Positions 16,719 through 26,820 of a DNA stretch of 64,000 bases are shown here, in pieces. Numbering within the stretch: the stretch's first letter is position 1; every line of letters begins with the position of its first letter. The stretch is from Halomonas sp. 'Soap Lake #6' (GTDB taxonomy: Bacteria; Pseudomonadota; Gammaproteobacteria; Pseudomonadales; Halomonadaceae), in assembly GCF_003031405.1 (NCBI RefSeq), contig NZ_CP020469.1:2108001-2172000 (forward strand), given 5' to 3'. The notes under the pieces are model-generated. The model was not told the origin of the DNA. It saw only the letters and a list, made by a program, of their open reading frames with translations, and did not search any database. The translations under genes and the position numbers were made by a program.

Positions 16719-17764
16719 GGCCCAGCGTTATCGCTAACCCCCGCATCGGCAAAAGTCGCCATTTCCGCTACCATCGCGGTGGCTGCTTGGAGTAGCGGAT
16801 AAGCCAGTGCAGCACCACTCCCCTCGCCTAGCCGCATCCCCATATCAAGCAGTGGTTTAGCCTCTAATGCCTTTAAGGCGATGTCGTGACCCGGCTCTTG
16901 GGAACGGTGGCCAAAAATCAGGTAACCGCGCACTGCCGGGCAAAGTCGGCATGCAGTAAGCGCCGCAACAGTGGCGATAAAGCCATCCACAATGGCTGGC
17001 GTTCGGTTAACTGCCGACGCTAAGTAAGCGCCGGTCATAGCGGCAATTTCCAGGCCACCTAGCTTAGCAAGCACCTCTAATGGCGCCTCTGGATTAGCTT
17101 GCCGAGCGCTAATGGCACGCTCAATCACCAGTACTTTATGCGCAAGCTGAGCACTGTTAATACCAGTGCCCGCCCCCACCGCGAGGGTGGCCGGCACACC
17201 CAGAAGCACCGCCAGCATTGCACTGCTGGCGGTGGTGTTGGCAATGCCCATTTCACCAACAACAATGCAGTTAGCACCCGCTGTTTTGGCCCGTTCAACG
17301 GCGGCGATACCAATGTCTATCGCGGCTAAAGCTTCGTCGGCCTGCATGGCATCTTCCACCACCATATTGGCGGTACCCGCACGCACTTTCGCCGGGGTAA
17401 CACCTGGAATGGTTAACGTAGACGCAACCCCCACATCCACTACCTCAATTTGGGCACCTATCTGGCGGGCAAGGACGTTAATGGCGGCTCCGCCGTTGGC
17501 AAAATTAGCCACCATCTGCGCGGTCACTTCTTGGGGAAAAGCAGAGACGCCCTCGACCGCAACACCATGGTCAGCGGCAAACACCAGCACTGCTGGCGGA
17601 GTAACGGTGGGCTTAAGCTCGCCAGTAATGGCGCTAAGCTGGATAGCGAGCTCTTCCAGCGCACCTAAACTCCCCGGCGGCTTGGTCAAGGTATCTAGGT
17701 ATACGCGGGTGCGCTCACCTGCATCATGGTTAGTTGGCTCAATTAACGTGACAATGGGATGCAT
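16715..17764 (-). CDS. cobT: Nicotinate-nucleotide:DMB phosphoribosyltransferase CobT
   Basis: A protein of about 349 residues with CobT hallmarks: LTKPPGSLGALEELA, FAADHGVAVEGVSAFPQEVT, MGIANTTASSA, GGLEIAAMTGA, and C-terminal RLGEGSGAALAYPLL with the catalytic Glu. It makes alpha-ribazole 5'-phosphate from dimethylbenzimidazole and nicotinate mononucleotide. ATG 17764 has AGGAG upstream and is preferred to the 17794 start. It is the first gene of the cob operon. The 114-bp leader is too short for a cobalamin riboswitch. Confidence 0.92.
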   Translation of the reverse strand: MHPIVTLIEPTNHDAGERTRVYLDTLTKPPGSLGALEELAIQLSAITGELKPTVTPPAVLVFAADHGVAVEGVSAFPQEVTAQMVANFANGGAAINVLARQIGAQIEVVDVGVASTLTIPGVTPAKVRAGTANMVVEDAMQADEALAAIDIGIAAVERAKTAGANCIVVGEMGIANTTASSAMLAVLLGVPATLAVGAGTGINSAQLAHKVLVIERAISARQANPEAPLEVLAKLGGLEIAAMTGAYLASAVNRTPAIVDGFIATVAALTACRLCPAVRGYLIFGHRSQEPGHDIALKALEAKPLLDMGMRLGEGSGAALAYPLLQAATAMVAEMATFADAGVSDNAGP

Positions 17765-17878
17765 GGCGGCTCCTGAGCAGCACAACGGCTTCAATTGAAA
17801 ATCAGAAAAAGATCAGCCGTTTAAGAGCACACAATAGTATCAAAACCAACGCACTTTAGCGGCTCGATTATTGAGCTA

Positions 17879-19378
17879 TTACGGAGTAGCATCCTGGTTG
17901 GCTTCGTGCTCGGCCTGCCAGCCTCCGCCCAGCGTTTTAAACAGTGTGGCCGCCGCAGCTAACTGCTCGCGCCTGGCATCAGCCTGCTCCAGGCGTGCTG
18001 AAAGTAAACTACGCTCTGCATCTAAACGTTCCAGTTGACTCACCTGCCCTTGGTCATACATCAATACTGCCAAGTCACGGGCACGCTGCACCGCGCTTAT
18101 CTGATCCTCCACTGCTACAGCCCGTTGCGAAGTAAAGTCGTAGGTGTACAGGGCATCACGCACTTCATTGAAAGCCGTCAATACCGTCAGGCGATACTGT
18201 GCTTCGGCCTGCTCGACCCGCGCCTCGGCACTATCAACACCAGCCTGGGCTCGGCCGAAATCAAACAAAGGCCCCATCACAGAGGCACCTACCCCCCAAG
18301 TTCGTGCTGCATTGCTGAACAAGTCGCCGCCACTTACCGCACTTGTGCCAAGAAAAGAGGTTAAGTTAATTGATGGAAGACGATTCGCCTCTGCCACCCC
18401 CACCTGAGCCGTTGCTGCAATGAGCGAGGCTTCAGCTGAACGGATATCAGGCCGACGCTGCAATAGCTCTGACGGCATCACCTGTGGAATTTTCTCAGGC
18501 TGAGTAATATCGGCAAGCTGCGAATTACCCGTATCCAACGCACTGATCAGCTCTTGGGGCGACATACCAACGAGAACACCTAATGCACCGCGTAGTGACT
18601 CGACCTGCCGTGCCAGCGCTGGTCGTTCTGCGCGCAACCCCTGCAGTTCGGCCTCAGCTCGCCTAACGTCCAGCTCACTGATATCACCATGTTCAAAACG
18701 TAGACGCTGTAAATGATAGGTTTCTTCATAAGAGGTAATGGTTTCATCTAGCAGCTGGCGCTGCGCTTCTGCGCTTTTTAGGTTGAAGTAGGTGGTCACG
18801 ACATCACCTATCACGCCTATCTCTGCCGCATCTCGCGCAAACTGACTTTGTTGAAAAGCCGCTTTGGCTGATTCTCGCTCATTGGCCAAGCGCCCCCATA
18901 AATCAATCTCGTACTCCAGGCTAGCCGCCAGGGTGTATTGATTATTAGTTGTGGTTAATAGATCTTGAATCGGTTCGAAATCAATAGGCAATGCAGCCCC
19001 CGGAGTACGCTCACGGGTCGCCTCCGCTTGATAGCCTACGGTGGGAAACTGATCCGCTTCTGTAAAACCTAGCTGAGCACGAGCTTCTTGAATGCGCGCC
19101 AATTGGATCGTTAACTCAAGGTTATCCTGAGTGGCACGGGTAACCAACCGGTTCAGCGCAGGATCATCAAACTGCTGCCACCAATTGCGCCAATCATCCC
19201 GTTCCGACTGGTTAAGAGTAATGTGTTCAGGCCACGTATCAGGTAGCGCAAGTTCGGGCGCTTGATAATCAGGTCCGACGGCACAGCCGCTTAACAGCAG
19301 TACCAGCACCGTGCCTACGCAGTAGCGCTTTTTATCGCCTAAACTTGGCGCTATTTTTGACATCGTTTTTTGCATCAT
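17879..19378 (-). CDS. RND outer-membrane factor lipoprotein (NodT/OprM family)
   Basis: A 499-residue TolC-like protein with a lipoprotein signal ending at LLLSGC (C32), then AVGPDYQAPELALP, the usual start of NodT-family channels, followed by two outer-membrane-efflux repeats rich in long helices (PEKIPQVMPSELLQRRPDIRSAEASLIAATAQ). It forms the outer-membrane duct of a tripartite pump. It is divergent from the adaptor and RND genes, with a shared 215-bp promoter region. The pump's substrate cannot be inferred. Confidence 0.88.
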   Translation of the reverse strand: MMQKTMSKIAPSLGDKKRYCVGTVLVLLLSGCAVGPDYQAPELALPDTWPEHITLNQSERDDWRNWWQQFDDPALNRLVTRATQDNLELTIQLARIQEARAQLGFTEADQFPTVGYQAEATRERTPGAALPIDFEPIQDLLTTTNNQYTLAASLEYEIDLWGRLANERESAKAAFQQSQFARDAAEIGVIGDVVTTYFNLKSAEAQRQLLDETITSYEETYHLQRLRFEHGDISELDVRRAEAELQGLRAERPALARQVESLRGALGVLVGMSPQELISALDTGNSQLADITQPEKIPQVMPSELLQRRPDIRSAEASLIAATAQVGVAEANRLPSINLTSFLGTSAVSGGDLFSNAARTWGVGASVMGPLFDFGRAQAGVDSAEARVEQAEAQYRLTVLTAFNEVRDALYTYDFTSQRAVAVEDQISAVQRARDLAVLMYDQGQVSQLERLDAERSLLSARLEQADARREQLAAAATLFKTLGGGWQAEHEANQDATP

Positions 19379-19593
19379 CCCTTGCTCGCTCGCCTTCCTT
19401 CATTTTAGTGGTCGTTGTTCTTACTGCGCTATTTAAAGTGGCTGAGAGCAGCAAAAAAACAAACGCCTGTTCGAATACATTAAGAGTACCTATTATAGTG
19501 GGCAGTTGAAACACGTCATGGGCTGAAGACCCAGACATCATCAATCCAACGGCACGACTTATAAATGAATTATCGCCTGCAGGGAGGCATGTA

Positions 19594-20652
19594 ATGAGGC
19601 TCCACTTTTTATGGATGCTATTGATAGCAATGGTTCTGCTACTCGCTGGCTGCGCTGACGATGAAGCGCCCCCACAGACTCCCGTACAAGTTATCAAGCT
19701 ATTTGAAACCGGGCAGCAGGACATTTTCCCCAGCCGACGCTTTGTAGGGCGCGTGGATGCGAAGAGCACAGTGAACTTAGCGTTTCAGGTAGGCGGCCGC
19801 ATTCAAACATTCCCTGTGGTGCAAGGAACAACCGTTGCACGGGGAGAATTGATCGCTCAGCTAGATCCTACTGACTATGCTTTGCAGGTTCGAAGTGCTG
19901 AAGCCGAGGTAGATCAAGCCCGTAAGCACCTCAATCGGCAACGCAATCTTTATTCACACAACGCGGTTTCAGCGTCGGTATTAGATGCAGCGCGCACCGA
20001 TGCAGAACTAGCCGAAACTCAGCTGGAGAACGCCAAGCAGCAGCTTGCCTACACCACGTTACACGCTCCTTTTGATGCGCTTATTACCCGACGCCTGGTA
20101 GAAAACCATACAACGGTACCACCTAATACTGAAGTGGTTCGCATCCAGGATATTTCGGAGTTACGTATCCGTATTAACGTGCCGGAAGCACTAATGCAGC
20201 ATCTAGAAAGCGATCGCGCCTTCAATATCGAAGCGGAAATTGCCACTCTGCCAGGCAAGCGCATCCCCCTGGTCTACCGTGAACACGTAACGGAGCCCGA
20301 CGAGGTTGCGCAAACCTACCAGGTGGAATTTGCTCCCGCCGATGACATCTCTCTTATCGCTTTACCCGGCACCACCGCCACCGTGTTTATCGCGCTTGAA
20401 GATGCTCTAACGCCCTCAGTGGTGATGATTCCCACTAGCGCTTTAGACCATACAGAAAGCGGTGGCTTTCGCGTTTGGGTATATGACCCTGACAGCAGCA
20501 CGGTCTCTCCCCAGCAAGTAGCAGCGGGCGAAATAACCGATGACTACGTGGTTATTGTGGCAGGCCTGCCACCCGGCGTGTCGATTGCTGCAGCGGGCGT
20601 CCAGTTGCTACGCGATGGCATGCAAGTCAAATCGCTCGAAAAAGCGCTTTAG
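19594..20652 (+). CDS. RND efflux periplasmic adaptor (membrane fusion protein)
   Basis: A 352-residue lipoprotein (lipobox LLLAGC, C20) with the HlyD/AcrA order: barrel-sandwich half (VNLAFQVGGRIQTFPVVQGTTVARGELIAQLDPTDYALQ), coiled-coil hairpin (about residues 100-150), second half (LHAPFDALITRRLVENHT), then beta-barrel. It links the RND pump to the outer-membrane factor. It lies 8 bp upstream of the RND gene. Confidence 0.9.
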   Translation: MRLHFLWMLLIAMVLLLAGCADDEAPPQTPVQVIKLFETGQQDIFPSRRFVGRVDAKSTVNLAFQVGGRIQTFPVVQGTTVARGELIAQLDPTDYALQVRSAEAEVDQARKHLNRQRNLYSHNAVSASVLDAARTDAELAETQLENAKQQLAYTTLHAPFDALITRRLVENHTTVPPNTEVVRIQDISELRIRINVPEALMQHLESDRAFNIEAEIATLPGKRIPLVYREHVTEPDEVAQTYQVEFAPADDISLIALPGTTATVFIALEDALTPSVVMIPTSALDHTESGGFRVWVYDPDSSTVSPQQVAAGEITDDYVVIVAGLPPGVSIAAAGVQLLRDGMQVKSLEKAL

Positions 20653-20660
20653 GAGGCCCT

Positions 20661-23600
20661 ATGAATATCGCTAAGCTGTCGATTGAGCGGCCCTTAAATA
20701 CGTGGCTAATTGTTGTGATTTGCTTCTTTGGAGGCTTATGGGGCTTTAACACGGTAGGCAAACTTGAAGACCCCTCGTTTACCATTCCCAACGCCATTAT
20801 TAACACCTTTTACCCTGGCGCCACCGCCACAGAGGTAGAAGACGAAGTTACCGAGCGGCTTGAGCGCGCCATCCAGGAGATGGAGCAGATCGATATTATC
20901 GAGTCGAAATCGCTGCCTGGACGCTCTGAGATCAAAGTTGAGGTGCACTCCAGTTATCACAGTAACCAGCTGCCCCAAATTTGGGATGAGCTGCGTAACA
21001 AGATCAATGATGCCCAAAGCGACCTGCCCGAGGGTGCCATTGGCTCACAAATTAATGACGACTTTGGTGAGGTCTACGGGCTGTTTTACGCTGTAACCGC
21101 CGAGGGTTTTACCGCTCGAGAAATTCGGGATATATCAACGTTTCTACAACGAGAACTGCTTGCGGTGCCGGGCGTTGCCCGTGTGACCTCCGCTGGTGAG
21201 CGCGAAGAAACGATCTATATAGATATTTCTAATGAGCGCCTGACGACACTCGGTATTCCTATCGACCAAGTCATTAATACCATTCAAACCGAAAACACCG
21301 TGGAAAATGCCGGCAGCCTGCGAATTGGGGACCGTCAGGTTCGCTTGGTTGCGCGCAGCGATATTGACAGCACCGCCCTTATTGAGGCGATCCGTATTGG
21401 CCGGCCAGGTACCACGGAACAAATATCACTGATAGATATTGCGGATATTTACCGTCAGCCCAGTGAGCTGCCCAGACACTTAATCCGCTACAACGGCCAA
21501 GCCGCCTTTACGATCGGCATTGCTGGCACCGCCAATGAAAACATCATTGAAGTTGGGGAAGCCGTTGAAGCGCGTTTAGAGGAGTTAAAAAGCAGAATTC
21601 CTTTGGGGGTGGAGCTTCATCCACTCTACGAACAGCACCATGTCGTTAACGATGCCATCAATGACTTTTTGCTCAACCTGCTGATGTCAGTGGCCATTGT
21701 GATAGGCGTACTCTGCCTAGTCATGGGCTGGCGCATAGGTGTTGTGGTTGGCAGCACTCTCTTGCTAACCGTGCTGGGCACGCTGCTGTTTATGGGCCTG
21801 CTAGGCATTGATATGGAGCGTGTATCGCTTGGTGCATTAATCATTGCCATGGGGATGTTGGTAGACAACGCCATCGTGGTTGCAGAAGGTATGGTGAGTA
21901 ATATCAAGCGAGGGATAGGCACCAAAGAGGCAGCAAGCAGAGCAGCAAATCGCACCCAACTGCCGCTATTAGGTGCCACTATTATTGGCATTATGGCCTT
22001 TGCGGGCATTGGGCTTTCAGACGATGTTACCGGTGAATTTCTCTACTCATTGTTTATCGTCATTCTGGTTTCACTACTGCTGAGCTGGCTGCTTGCCATT
22101 ACAGTTACCCCCCTGTTTGGCTACTACCTGCTCCGCAAGAATGACTCAGACTCAGAAGACACAACGGACCAGCCGGCAAACAGTAGCGAGGAAGAGAGCA
22201 GCAAGCACGAACTCTATGGCGGCCTGTTTTATCGAGTCTACCACCGGCTACTGATACTAGCCTTGCGTTTGCGCGTGATTACCGTTTCAGCACTGGTGCT
22301 TGTTACTGCTGTTTGTATATGGGCCTTTACACACCTTCCCCAATCCTTCTTTCCTCAATCCACCACCCCACTCTTCTTGGTCAATGTGGAGCTACCCCAG
22401 GGCAGCGATATTCGCGCGACGGCCAGCCATGCTGAGGAGATAGAGGCGTACATATTGGAGCAAGATGGCGTCGTGTCAGTTGCCAGCTTTATAGGCCAAG
22501 GCGCCACACGCTTCATGTTAACGTACGCCCCAGAGCAGCCGAACAGTGCTTATATTCAACTGATGGTACGCACTGAAGATCTGGACGTTATTCCGGCGCT
22601 TGACCGTCAGTTCTATCGAGAACTCAATGAAGCCTTTCCTAGTGCACAGATTCGCACACAGCGGCTACAGTTTGGCCCAGGGGATGGCGCCGATATAGAA
22701 GCTCGTTTTCAAGGGCCTTCACCTACAGTATTGCGTGAGCTGGCAGCCGAGGCAGAGCGGCGTATAGATGCTAGCCCCTATCTTATTGACCCACGTAATA
22801 ATTGGCGCCAACAGGAATTGGTGGTTGCGCCGCACATTAACGAAGAGCGGGCGCGCATTGCCGGGGTCAGCCGAGAGGATATCACCAGCACACTGCAGTT
22901 TGCTTCTTCAGGCGTGCGGGCGGGCACTTACCGTGAAGGGGAATATTTACTGCCGATTGTCGCTCGCCCTCCCGCGGCGGAGCGTGATGATGTGGCGCTC
23001 CTTCAAGACCGCCATGTATGGAGCGGCGCCCAACAGCGATTTATACCGCTGAGCCAAGTGGTGAGTGAGTTTGAACTGCAAAGCGAAGAGTCGTTAATAC
23101 AGCGACGCAATCGCGTACGTACACTAACGGTCGGTGCCGACCCCGCTGAGGGTTATACCGCAGCGCAAGCCTTTGATGCCATTCGCCAAGAGATTGAGTC
23201 AATTTCTCTGCCCCCTGGCTATCACCTAGAGTGGGGCGGAGAGCACGAAGATTCTGGCGAAGCCCAGGCAGGACTAGCCCAACAGCTACCTATTAGCCTG
23301 CTGGTTATGCTGCTGATCTCAATACTGCTTTTCGGCAAACTGAAACAGCCGCTTATCGTCTGGTTGGTAGTGCCAATGTCGGTATGTGGTGTAGTCATTG
23401 GCTTATTGGTATCGGGCCTACCTTTCTCTTTCACAGCCCTTTTGGGCATGCTCAGTCTATCTGGCATGTTAATGAAAAATGCCATTGTTTTGGTGGATGA
23501 AATAGATGGGCAAATTAACGAAGGTAAAGCACGCTTTACAGCCCTGCTAGATGCCAGCGTTAGCCGACTGCGTCCAGTTTTCCTAGCCGCCGGAACCACC

Positions 23601-23759
23601 ATCCTAGGTATGCTGCCACTGCTTGTAGATGCTTTTTTCAACAATATGGCAGTCACAATTATGGGAGGCCTTGCGTTCGCATCGTTGCTAACGCTAGTGG
23701 CAGTTCCTACCCTTTATGCCATGCTATTTAGTATACAAAGCGATGAGGTAGAGAAATAA
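20661..23759 (+). CDS. RND-family efflux pump, inner-membrane transporter
   Basis: A 1032-residue pump of AcrB/MexF-type length with two large periplasmic loops and twelve membrane segments. Proton-relay acidic residues lie in the fourth segment (GMLVDNAIVVAEGM), and the SGMLMKNAIVLVDEID motif is in the C-terminal half. It uses the proton gradient to expel amphiphilic compounds, probably drugs, detergents or metabolites. RBS AGGAGG precedes ATG 20661. It forms an operon with the adaptor, and a strong hairpin follows. Substrate and regulator are not evident; no TetR gene is adjacent. Confidence 0.92.
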   Translation: MNIAKLSIERPLNTWLIVVICFFGGLWGFNTVGKLEDPSFTIPNAIINTFYPGATATEVEDEVTERLERAIQEMEQIDIIESKSLPGRSEIKVEVHSSYHSNQLPQIWDELRNKINDAQSDLPEGAIGSQINDDFGEVYGLFYAVTAEGFTAREIRDISTFLQRELLAVPGVARVTSAGEREETIYIDISNERLTTLGIPIDQVINTIQTENTVENAGSLRIGDRQVRLVARSDIDSTALIEAIRIGRPGTTEQISLIDIADIYRQPSELPRHLIRYNGQAAFTIGIAGTANENIIEVGEAVEARLEELKSRIPLGVELHPLYEQHHVVNDAINDFLLNLLMSVAIVIGVLCLVMGWRIGVVVGSTLLLTVLGTLLFMGLLGIDMERVSLGALIIAMGMLVDNAIVVAEGMVSNIKRGIGTKEAASRAANRTQLPLLGATIIGIMAFAGIGLSDDVTGEFLYSLFIVILVSLLLSWLLAITVTPLFGYYLLRKNDSDSEDTTDQPANSSEEESSKHELYGGLFYRVYHRLLILALRLRVITVSALVLVTAVCIWAFTHLPQSFFPQSTTPLFLVNVELPQGSDIRATASHAEEIEAYILEQDGVVSVASFIGQGATRFMLTYAPEQPNSAYIQLMVRTEDLDVIPALDRQFYRELNEAFPSAQIRTQRLQFGPGDGADIEARFQGPSPTVLRELAAEAERRIDASPYLIDPRNNWRQQELVVAPHINEERARIAGVSREDITSTLQFASSGVRAGTYREGEYLLPIVARPPAAERDDVALLQDRHVWSGAQQRFIPLSQVVSEFELQSEESLIQRRNRVRTLTVGADPAEGYTAAQAFDAIRQEIESISLPPGYHLEWGGEHEDSGEAQAGLAQQLPISLLVMLLISILLFGKLKQPLIVWLVVPMSVCGVVIGLLVSGLPFSFTALLGMLSLSGMLMKNAIVLVDEIDGQINEGKARFTALLDASVSRLRPVFLAAGTTILGMLPLLVDAFFNNMAVTIMGGLAFASLLTLVAVPTLYAMLFSIQSDEVEK

Positions 23760-23770
23760 CCCGTCACTTT

Positions 23771-23806
23771 GCCCAGTACCAGTAGGCTCTCCTGCTGGCA
23801 CTGGGC
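23771..23806 (+). terminator. Hairpin after the RND gene
   Basis: GCCCAGTACCAGTAGG (23771-23786) pairs with CCTGCTGGCACTGGGC (23791-23806) around CTCT, with one mismatch and one wobble. It lies 12 bp after the stop codon. The T-tract is weak, so termination is likely but not certain. Confidence 0.6.
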
Positions 23807-23836
23807 GCCTCCCAACGTTCAACAACACAAAAATAG

Positions 23837-23851
23837 AGTAATAAAACTACA
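23837..23851. promoter_or_regulatory. HexR-like operator upstream of edd
   Basis: AGTAATAAAACTACA matches the published HexR consensus TGTARTWWWAYTACA at 14 of 15 positions and lies about 100 bp before edd. HexR represses ED and central-carbon genes and releases DNA on binding 2-keto-3-deoxy-6-phosphogluconate. The hexR gene itself is not in the window. Confidence 0.7.
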
Positions 23852-23949
23852 AAATTAGCTTTTATTGCCGCAAAATATCTCAAAATGAGTATAAAATATG
23901 TAAGATAACCACAATCCAAACTTGCCGTTTCTACCGTGCAGAGGTCTAT

Positions 23950-25839
23950 ATGCCGAGCCCAACCCCCGCCACTCTCAACTCAACTGTTGCTAATGTTACC
24001 CGACGCATTCGTGAGCGCTCTGCCGAACGGCGCGCACTTTACGAGTGCCGTATGGCCGATCAGCACAGCCGTGGCGTACATCGAGCGGAGCTCTCTTGCG
24101 GCAACCTAGCCCACGGTTTTGCCGCCTGTAGCGCCCAGGAGAAAGATGCCTTAAAGCTGATGAACAGCGCCAACCTGGGAATTATTTCTTCCTACAACGA
24201 TATGCTCTCGGCCCACCAGCCGTTTGAAACCTTCCCTGAAACGATTAAAGCCGCCGCCAATGCCATGGGCTCAACCGCCCAGTTTGCCGGTGGCGTTCCG
24301 GCCATGTGCGATGGTGTTACCCAAGGGCAGCCAGGCATGGAGCTTTCGCTGTTTTCCCGCGATGTAATCGCCATGGCCGCCGCTGTAGGGCTGTCCCATA
24401 ACATGTTCGATGCTGCCCTTTATCTGGGTGTGTGCGACAAAATTATCCCTGGTCTGTTTATCGCCGCTGCACGCTTTGGCCACCTGCCAGCGATGTTCGT
24501 ACCGGCGGGCCCGATGCCCAGCGGTTTACCGAACAAAGAGAAAGCGCGCATTCGTCAGCTTTACGCTGAAGGCAAAGTTGGCCGAGAAGAGCTACTGCAA
24601 GCAGAGTCCGACTCCTACCATAGCCCTGGCACCTGCACATTCTACGGCACGGCTAACTCTAACCAGCTGATGATGGAAGTAATGGGGCTTCACCTGCCGG
24701 GCACCTCGTTTGTAAACCCAGGCACCGAGATGCGTGAAGCACTCACCCGTTACGCCACGGAACAAGCGATTCGTAACACCGCACCCGGCGGCGACTACCG
24801 CCCGTTCTACAAACAGATTGACGAGCGCGCGATTGTCAACGCTGTGGTGGGCTTGCTTGCCTCTGGCGGTTCAACCAACCACACGATGCACCTGATTGCC
24901 ATGGCTGCCGCTGCGGGCATCACCCTAAACTGGGACGACTTCACTGACCTGTCAGCGGTCACTCCTAGCTTGATGCAGGTTTACCCCAACGGCCAAGCAG
25001 ACATTAACCATTTTCAGGCAGCGGGCGGTATGAGCTATCTGTTCCGCGAGCTGCTGAGTGCTGGCCTACTGCATGGGGATATTCCCACCGTATTCGGCAC
25101 TGATCTCACCGCCTACACCCAGGAACCATTTCTGGAAAATGGCAAAGTCGTATGGCGTGAAGGCCCCGAAAAAAGCCTGGATGAAGCCGTTTTACGCCCA
25201 GTGGCCACCCCTTTCGCCGCTACCGGCGGCCTGACCGTAATGAAAGGCAATCTAGGCCGCGGGGTGATTAAAGTCTCGGCAGTTGCTGAGGAGCACCGCG
25301 TAGTAGAAGCACCTGTAAAGATTTTCGAAGACCAAAACGAGATGAAGGCGGCTTTCGAATCTGGTGCCCTGGATCGCGATGTGATTGTGGTCGTACGTTT
25401 CCAAGGCCCGAAAGCCAACGGCATGCCGGAGCTGCATAAACTGACACCGTTCTTAGGCGTGCTGCAAGATCGCGGCTTCAAGGTGGCGCTGGTAACTGAT
25501 GGCCGCATGTCCGGTGCGTCAGGCAAAGTGCCAGCAGCGATTCACATCAGCCCCGAAGCGCTGGATGGCGGCCCGCTGGCAAAACTGCGCGATGGCGATA
25601 TTGTACGCCTGGACGCCAATGCAGGTACGCTGGAAGCCAAAGTAGAAGCGGCTACCTGGGCGGATCGCGAGCACGTGGAGGCTAATCTGGACCACTATCA
25701 CGTTGGCCTGGGCCGCGAGCTGTTTAGCGGCTTCCGCCACTTGGCCATGCGTGGTGAAGAAGGTGCAGGCTCTCTGGGTGGCTTCGAAGCCGACGATCTT
25801 GCTCGCCAACAAGGCCAGATTCTTCAAGAGGATGCCTGA
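23950..25839 (+). CDS. edd: 6-phosphogluconate dehydratase Edd
   Basis: A 629-residue IlvD/Edd-family dehydratase. Motifs include [61 protein letters not shown] and [17 protein letters not shown], with the cysteines that hold the [4Fe-4S] cluster. It converts 6-phosphogluconate to 2-keto-3-deoxy-6-phosphogluconate (KDPG), the first dedicated ED step. It overlaps glk by one base. The partner aldolase eda lies 12 kb away with zwf and pgl. A HexR-like site precedes it. Confidence 0.95.
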   Translation: MPSPTPATLNSTVANVTRRIRERSAERRALYECRMADQHSRGVHRAELSCGNLAHGFAACSAQEKDALKLMNSANLGIISSYNDMLSAHQPFETFPETIKAAANAMGSTAQFAGGVPAMCDGVTQGQPGMELSLFSRDVIAMAAAVGLSHNMFDAALYLGVCDKIIPGLFIAAARFGHLPAMFVPAGPMPSGLPNKEKARIRQLYAEGKVGREELLQAESDSYHSPGTCTFYGTANSNQLMMEVMGLHLPGTSFVNPGTEMREALTRYATEQAIRNTAPGGDYRPFYKQIDERAIVNAVVGLLASGGSTNHTMHLIAMAAAAGITLNWDDFTDLSAVTPSLMQVYPNGQADINHFQAAGGMSYLFRELLSAGLLHGDIPTVFGTDLTAYTQEPFLENGKVVWREGPEKSLDEAVLRPVATPFAATGGLTVMKGNLGRGVIKVSAVAEEHRVVEAPVKIFEDQNEMKAAFESGALDRDVIVVVRFQGPKANGMPELHKLTPFLGVLQDRGFKVALVTDGRMSGASGKVPAAIHISPEALDGGPLAKLRDGDIVRLDANAGTLEAKVEAATWADREHVEANLDHYHVGLGRELFSGFRHLAMRGEEGAGSLGGFEADDLARQQGQILQEDA

Positions 25840-26804
25840 TGCGATCGGCATTAATTGGCGATATTGGTGGTACTAATGCACGCTTGGCGCTGGTCACGCC
25901 AGGCGAGGTAGCGCCTCACGACATTGTGAACCTGCCCTGCGCCGACTACCCAGGTGTAGTGGAAGCGGTTAAGGACTACCTGGAACGCGTTGGCGCAACG
26001 GGTGACAACGCACCTCAAGAAGCCTGCTTAGCTTTCGCCTGCCCCGTTCACGCCGAGCGGGTCAAGATGACCAATAATCACTGGGACTTTATGAAAGGCG
26101 ATGTTCAGCAGGCACTGAACCTGTCGCTGTTCAAAGTAATTAACGACTTTACTGCTCAGGCGCTGGGCGTGCCCCATGTGGACACTGACAACTTAGTGGA
26201 AGTACAAGCAGGTGCGGCTCAGTCCCACTCCGCCCGTTTGGTGATTGGGCCCGGCACGGGGCTAGGCGTTGCAGGTGTTTTCCCCGGTCAGCATGCATGG
26301 ATACCACTGCCCACCGAAGGCGGCCATGTGACGTTCGCCCCGACGGACAGCACCGAACGTGCGCTGCTTGACGTATTTTTACAACGCCACAAACGCGTTA
26401 GCGTCGAGCGCATTTTATGCGGCCAAGGCCTTCTGGAACTGTATCAGGCACATTGTGCACTGAACGAACAAGCGCCTAGCTGCACAACGCCAGCAGAGGT
26501 TACTCAAGCTGCCAACCAAGGCGATCCCATTGCTACCGCCACCCTATTGCGCTTTTTAAAAATCCTCGGCGATGTATGCGGCGATGCGACGCTTACCATG
26601 GGCGCCAGAGGCGGCGTGTATCTTTGTGGTGGAATTCTACCGCGCCTGTTGGAGTGGCTACCAAAATCAGAGTTGCGTGACAGCTTTGTGAACAAAGGCC
26701 GTATGGGCGCCTATAACGCCGACATTCCCGTATGGGTTGTTACCCACCCCTGGGTGGGCCTGTTGGGCGCCGCCGAAGCGCTGCACAACGAAGAAGTCTT
26801 TTAA
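25839..26804 (+). CDS. glk: Glucokinase
   Basis: A 321-residue bacterial Glk (ROK-independent type): phosphate-binding GDIGGTNARLAL at the N-terminus, KVINDFTAQALG with the catalytic Asp, and the PTEGGHVTFAP glucose-binding segment. It phosphorylates cytoplasmic glucose, here expected from alpha-glucosidase and sucrose cleavage. Start ATG overlaps the edd TGA (TGATG). It feeds Zwf, Pgl and the ED pathway. Confidence 0.94.
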   Translation: MRSALIGDIGGTNARLALVTPGEVAPHDIVNLPCADYPGVVEAVKDYLERVGATGDNAPQEACLAFACPVHAERVKMTNNHWDFMKGDVQQALNLSLFKVINDFTAQALGVPHVDTDNLVEVQAGAAQSHSARLVIGPGTGLGVAGVFPGQHAWIPLPTEGGHVTFAPTDSTERALLDVFLQRHKRVSVERILCGQGLLELYQAHCALNEQAPSCTTPAEVTQAANQGDPIATATLLRFLKILGDVCGDATLTMGARGGVYLCGGILPRLLEWLPKSELRDSFVNKGRMGAYNADIPVWVVTHPWVGLLGAAEALHNEEVF

Positions 26805-26820
26805 CTTATTAGGAATGTCC

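Noticed and set aside
17765..17878. A second cobalamin riboswitch before cobT
   Set aside because: The gap is only 114 bp and lacks the B12 box and core motifs.
19332..19769. 145-codon minus-strand frame across the efflux promoter
   Set aside because: It overlaps both the outer-membrane factor and the adaptor signal sequence and has no recognisable domain.
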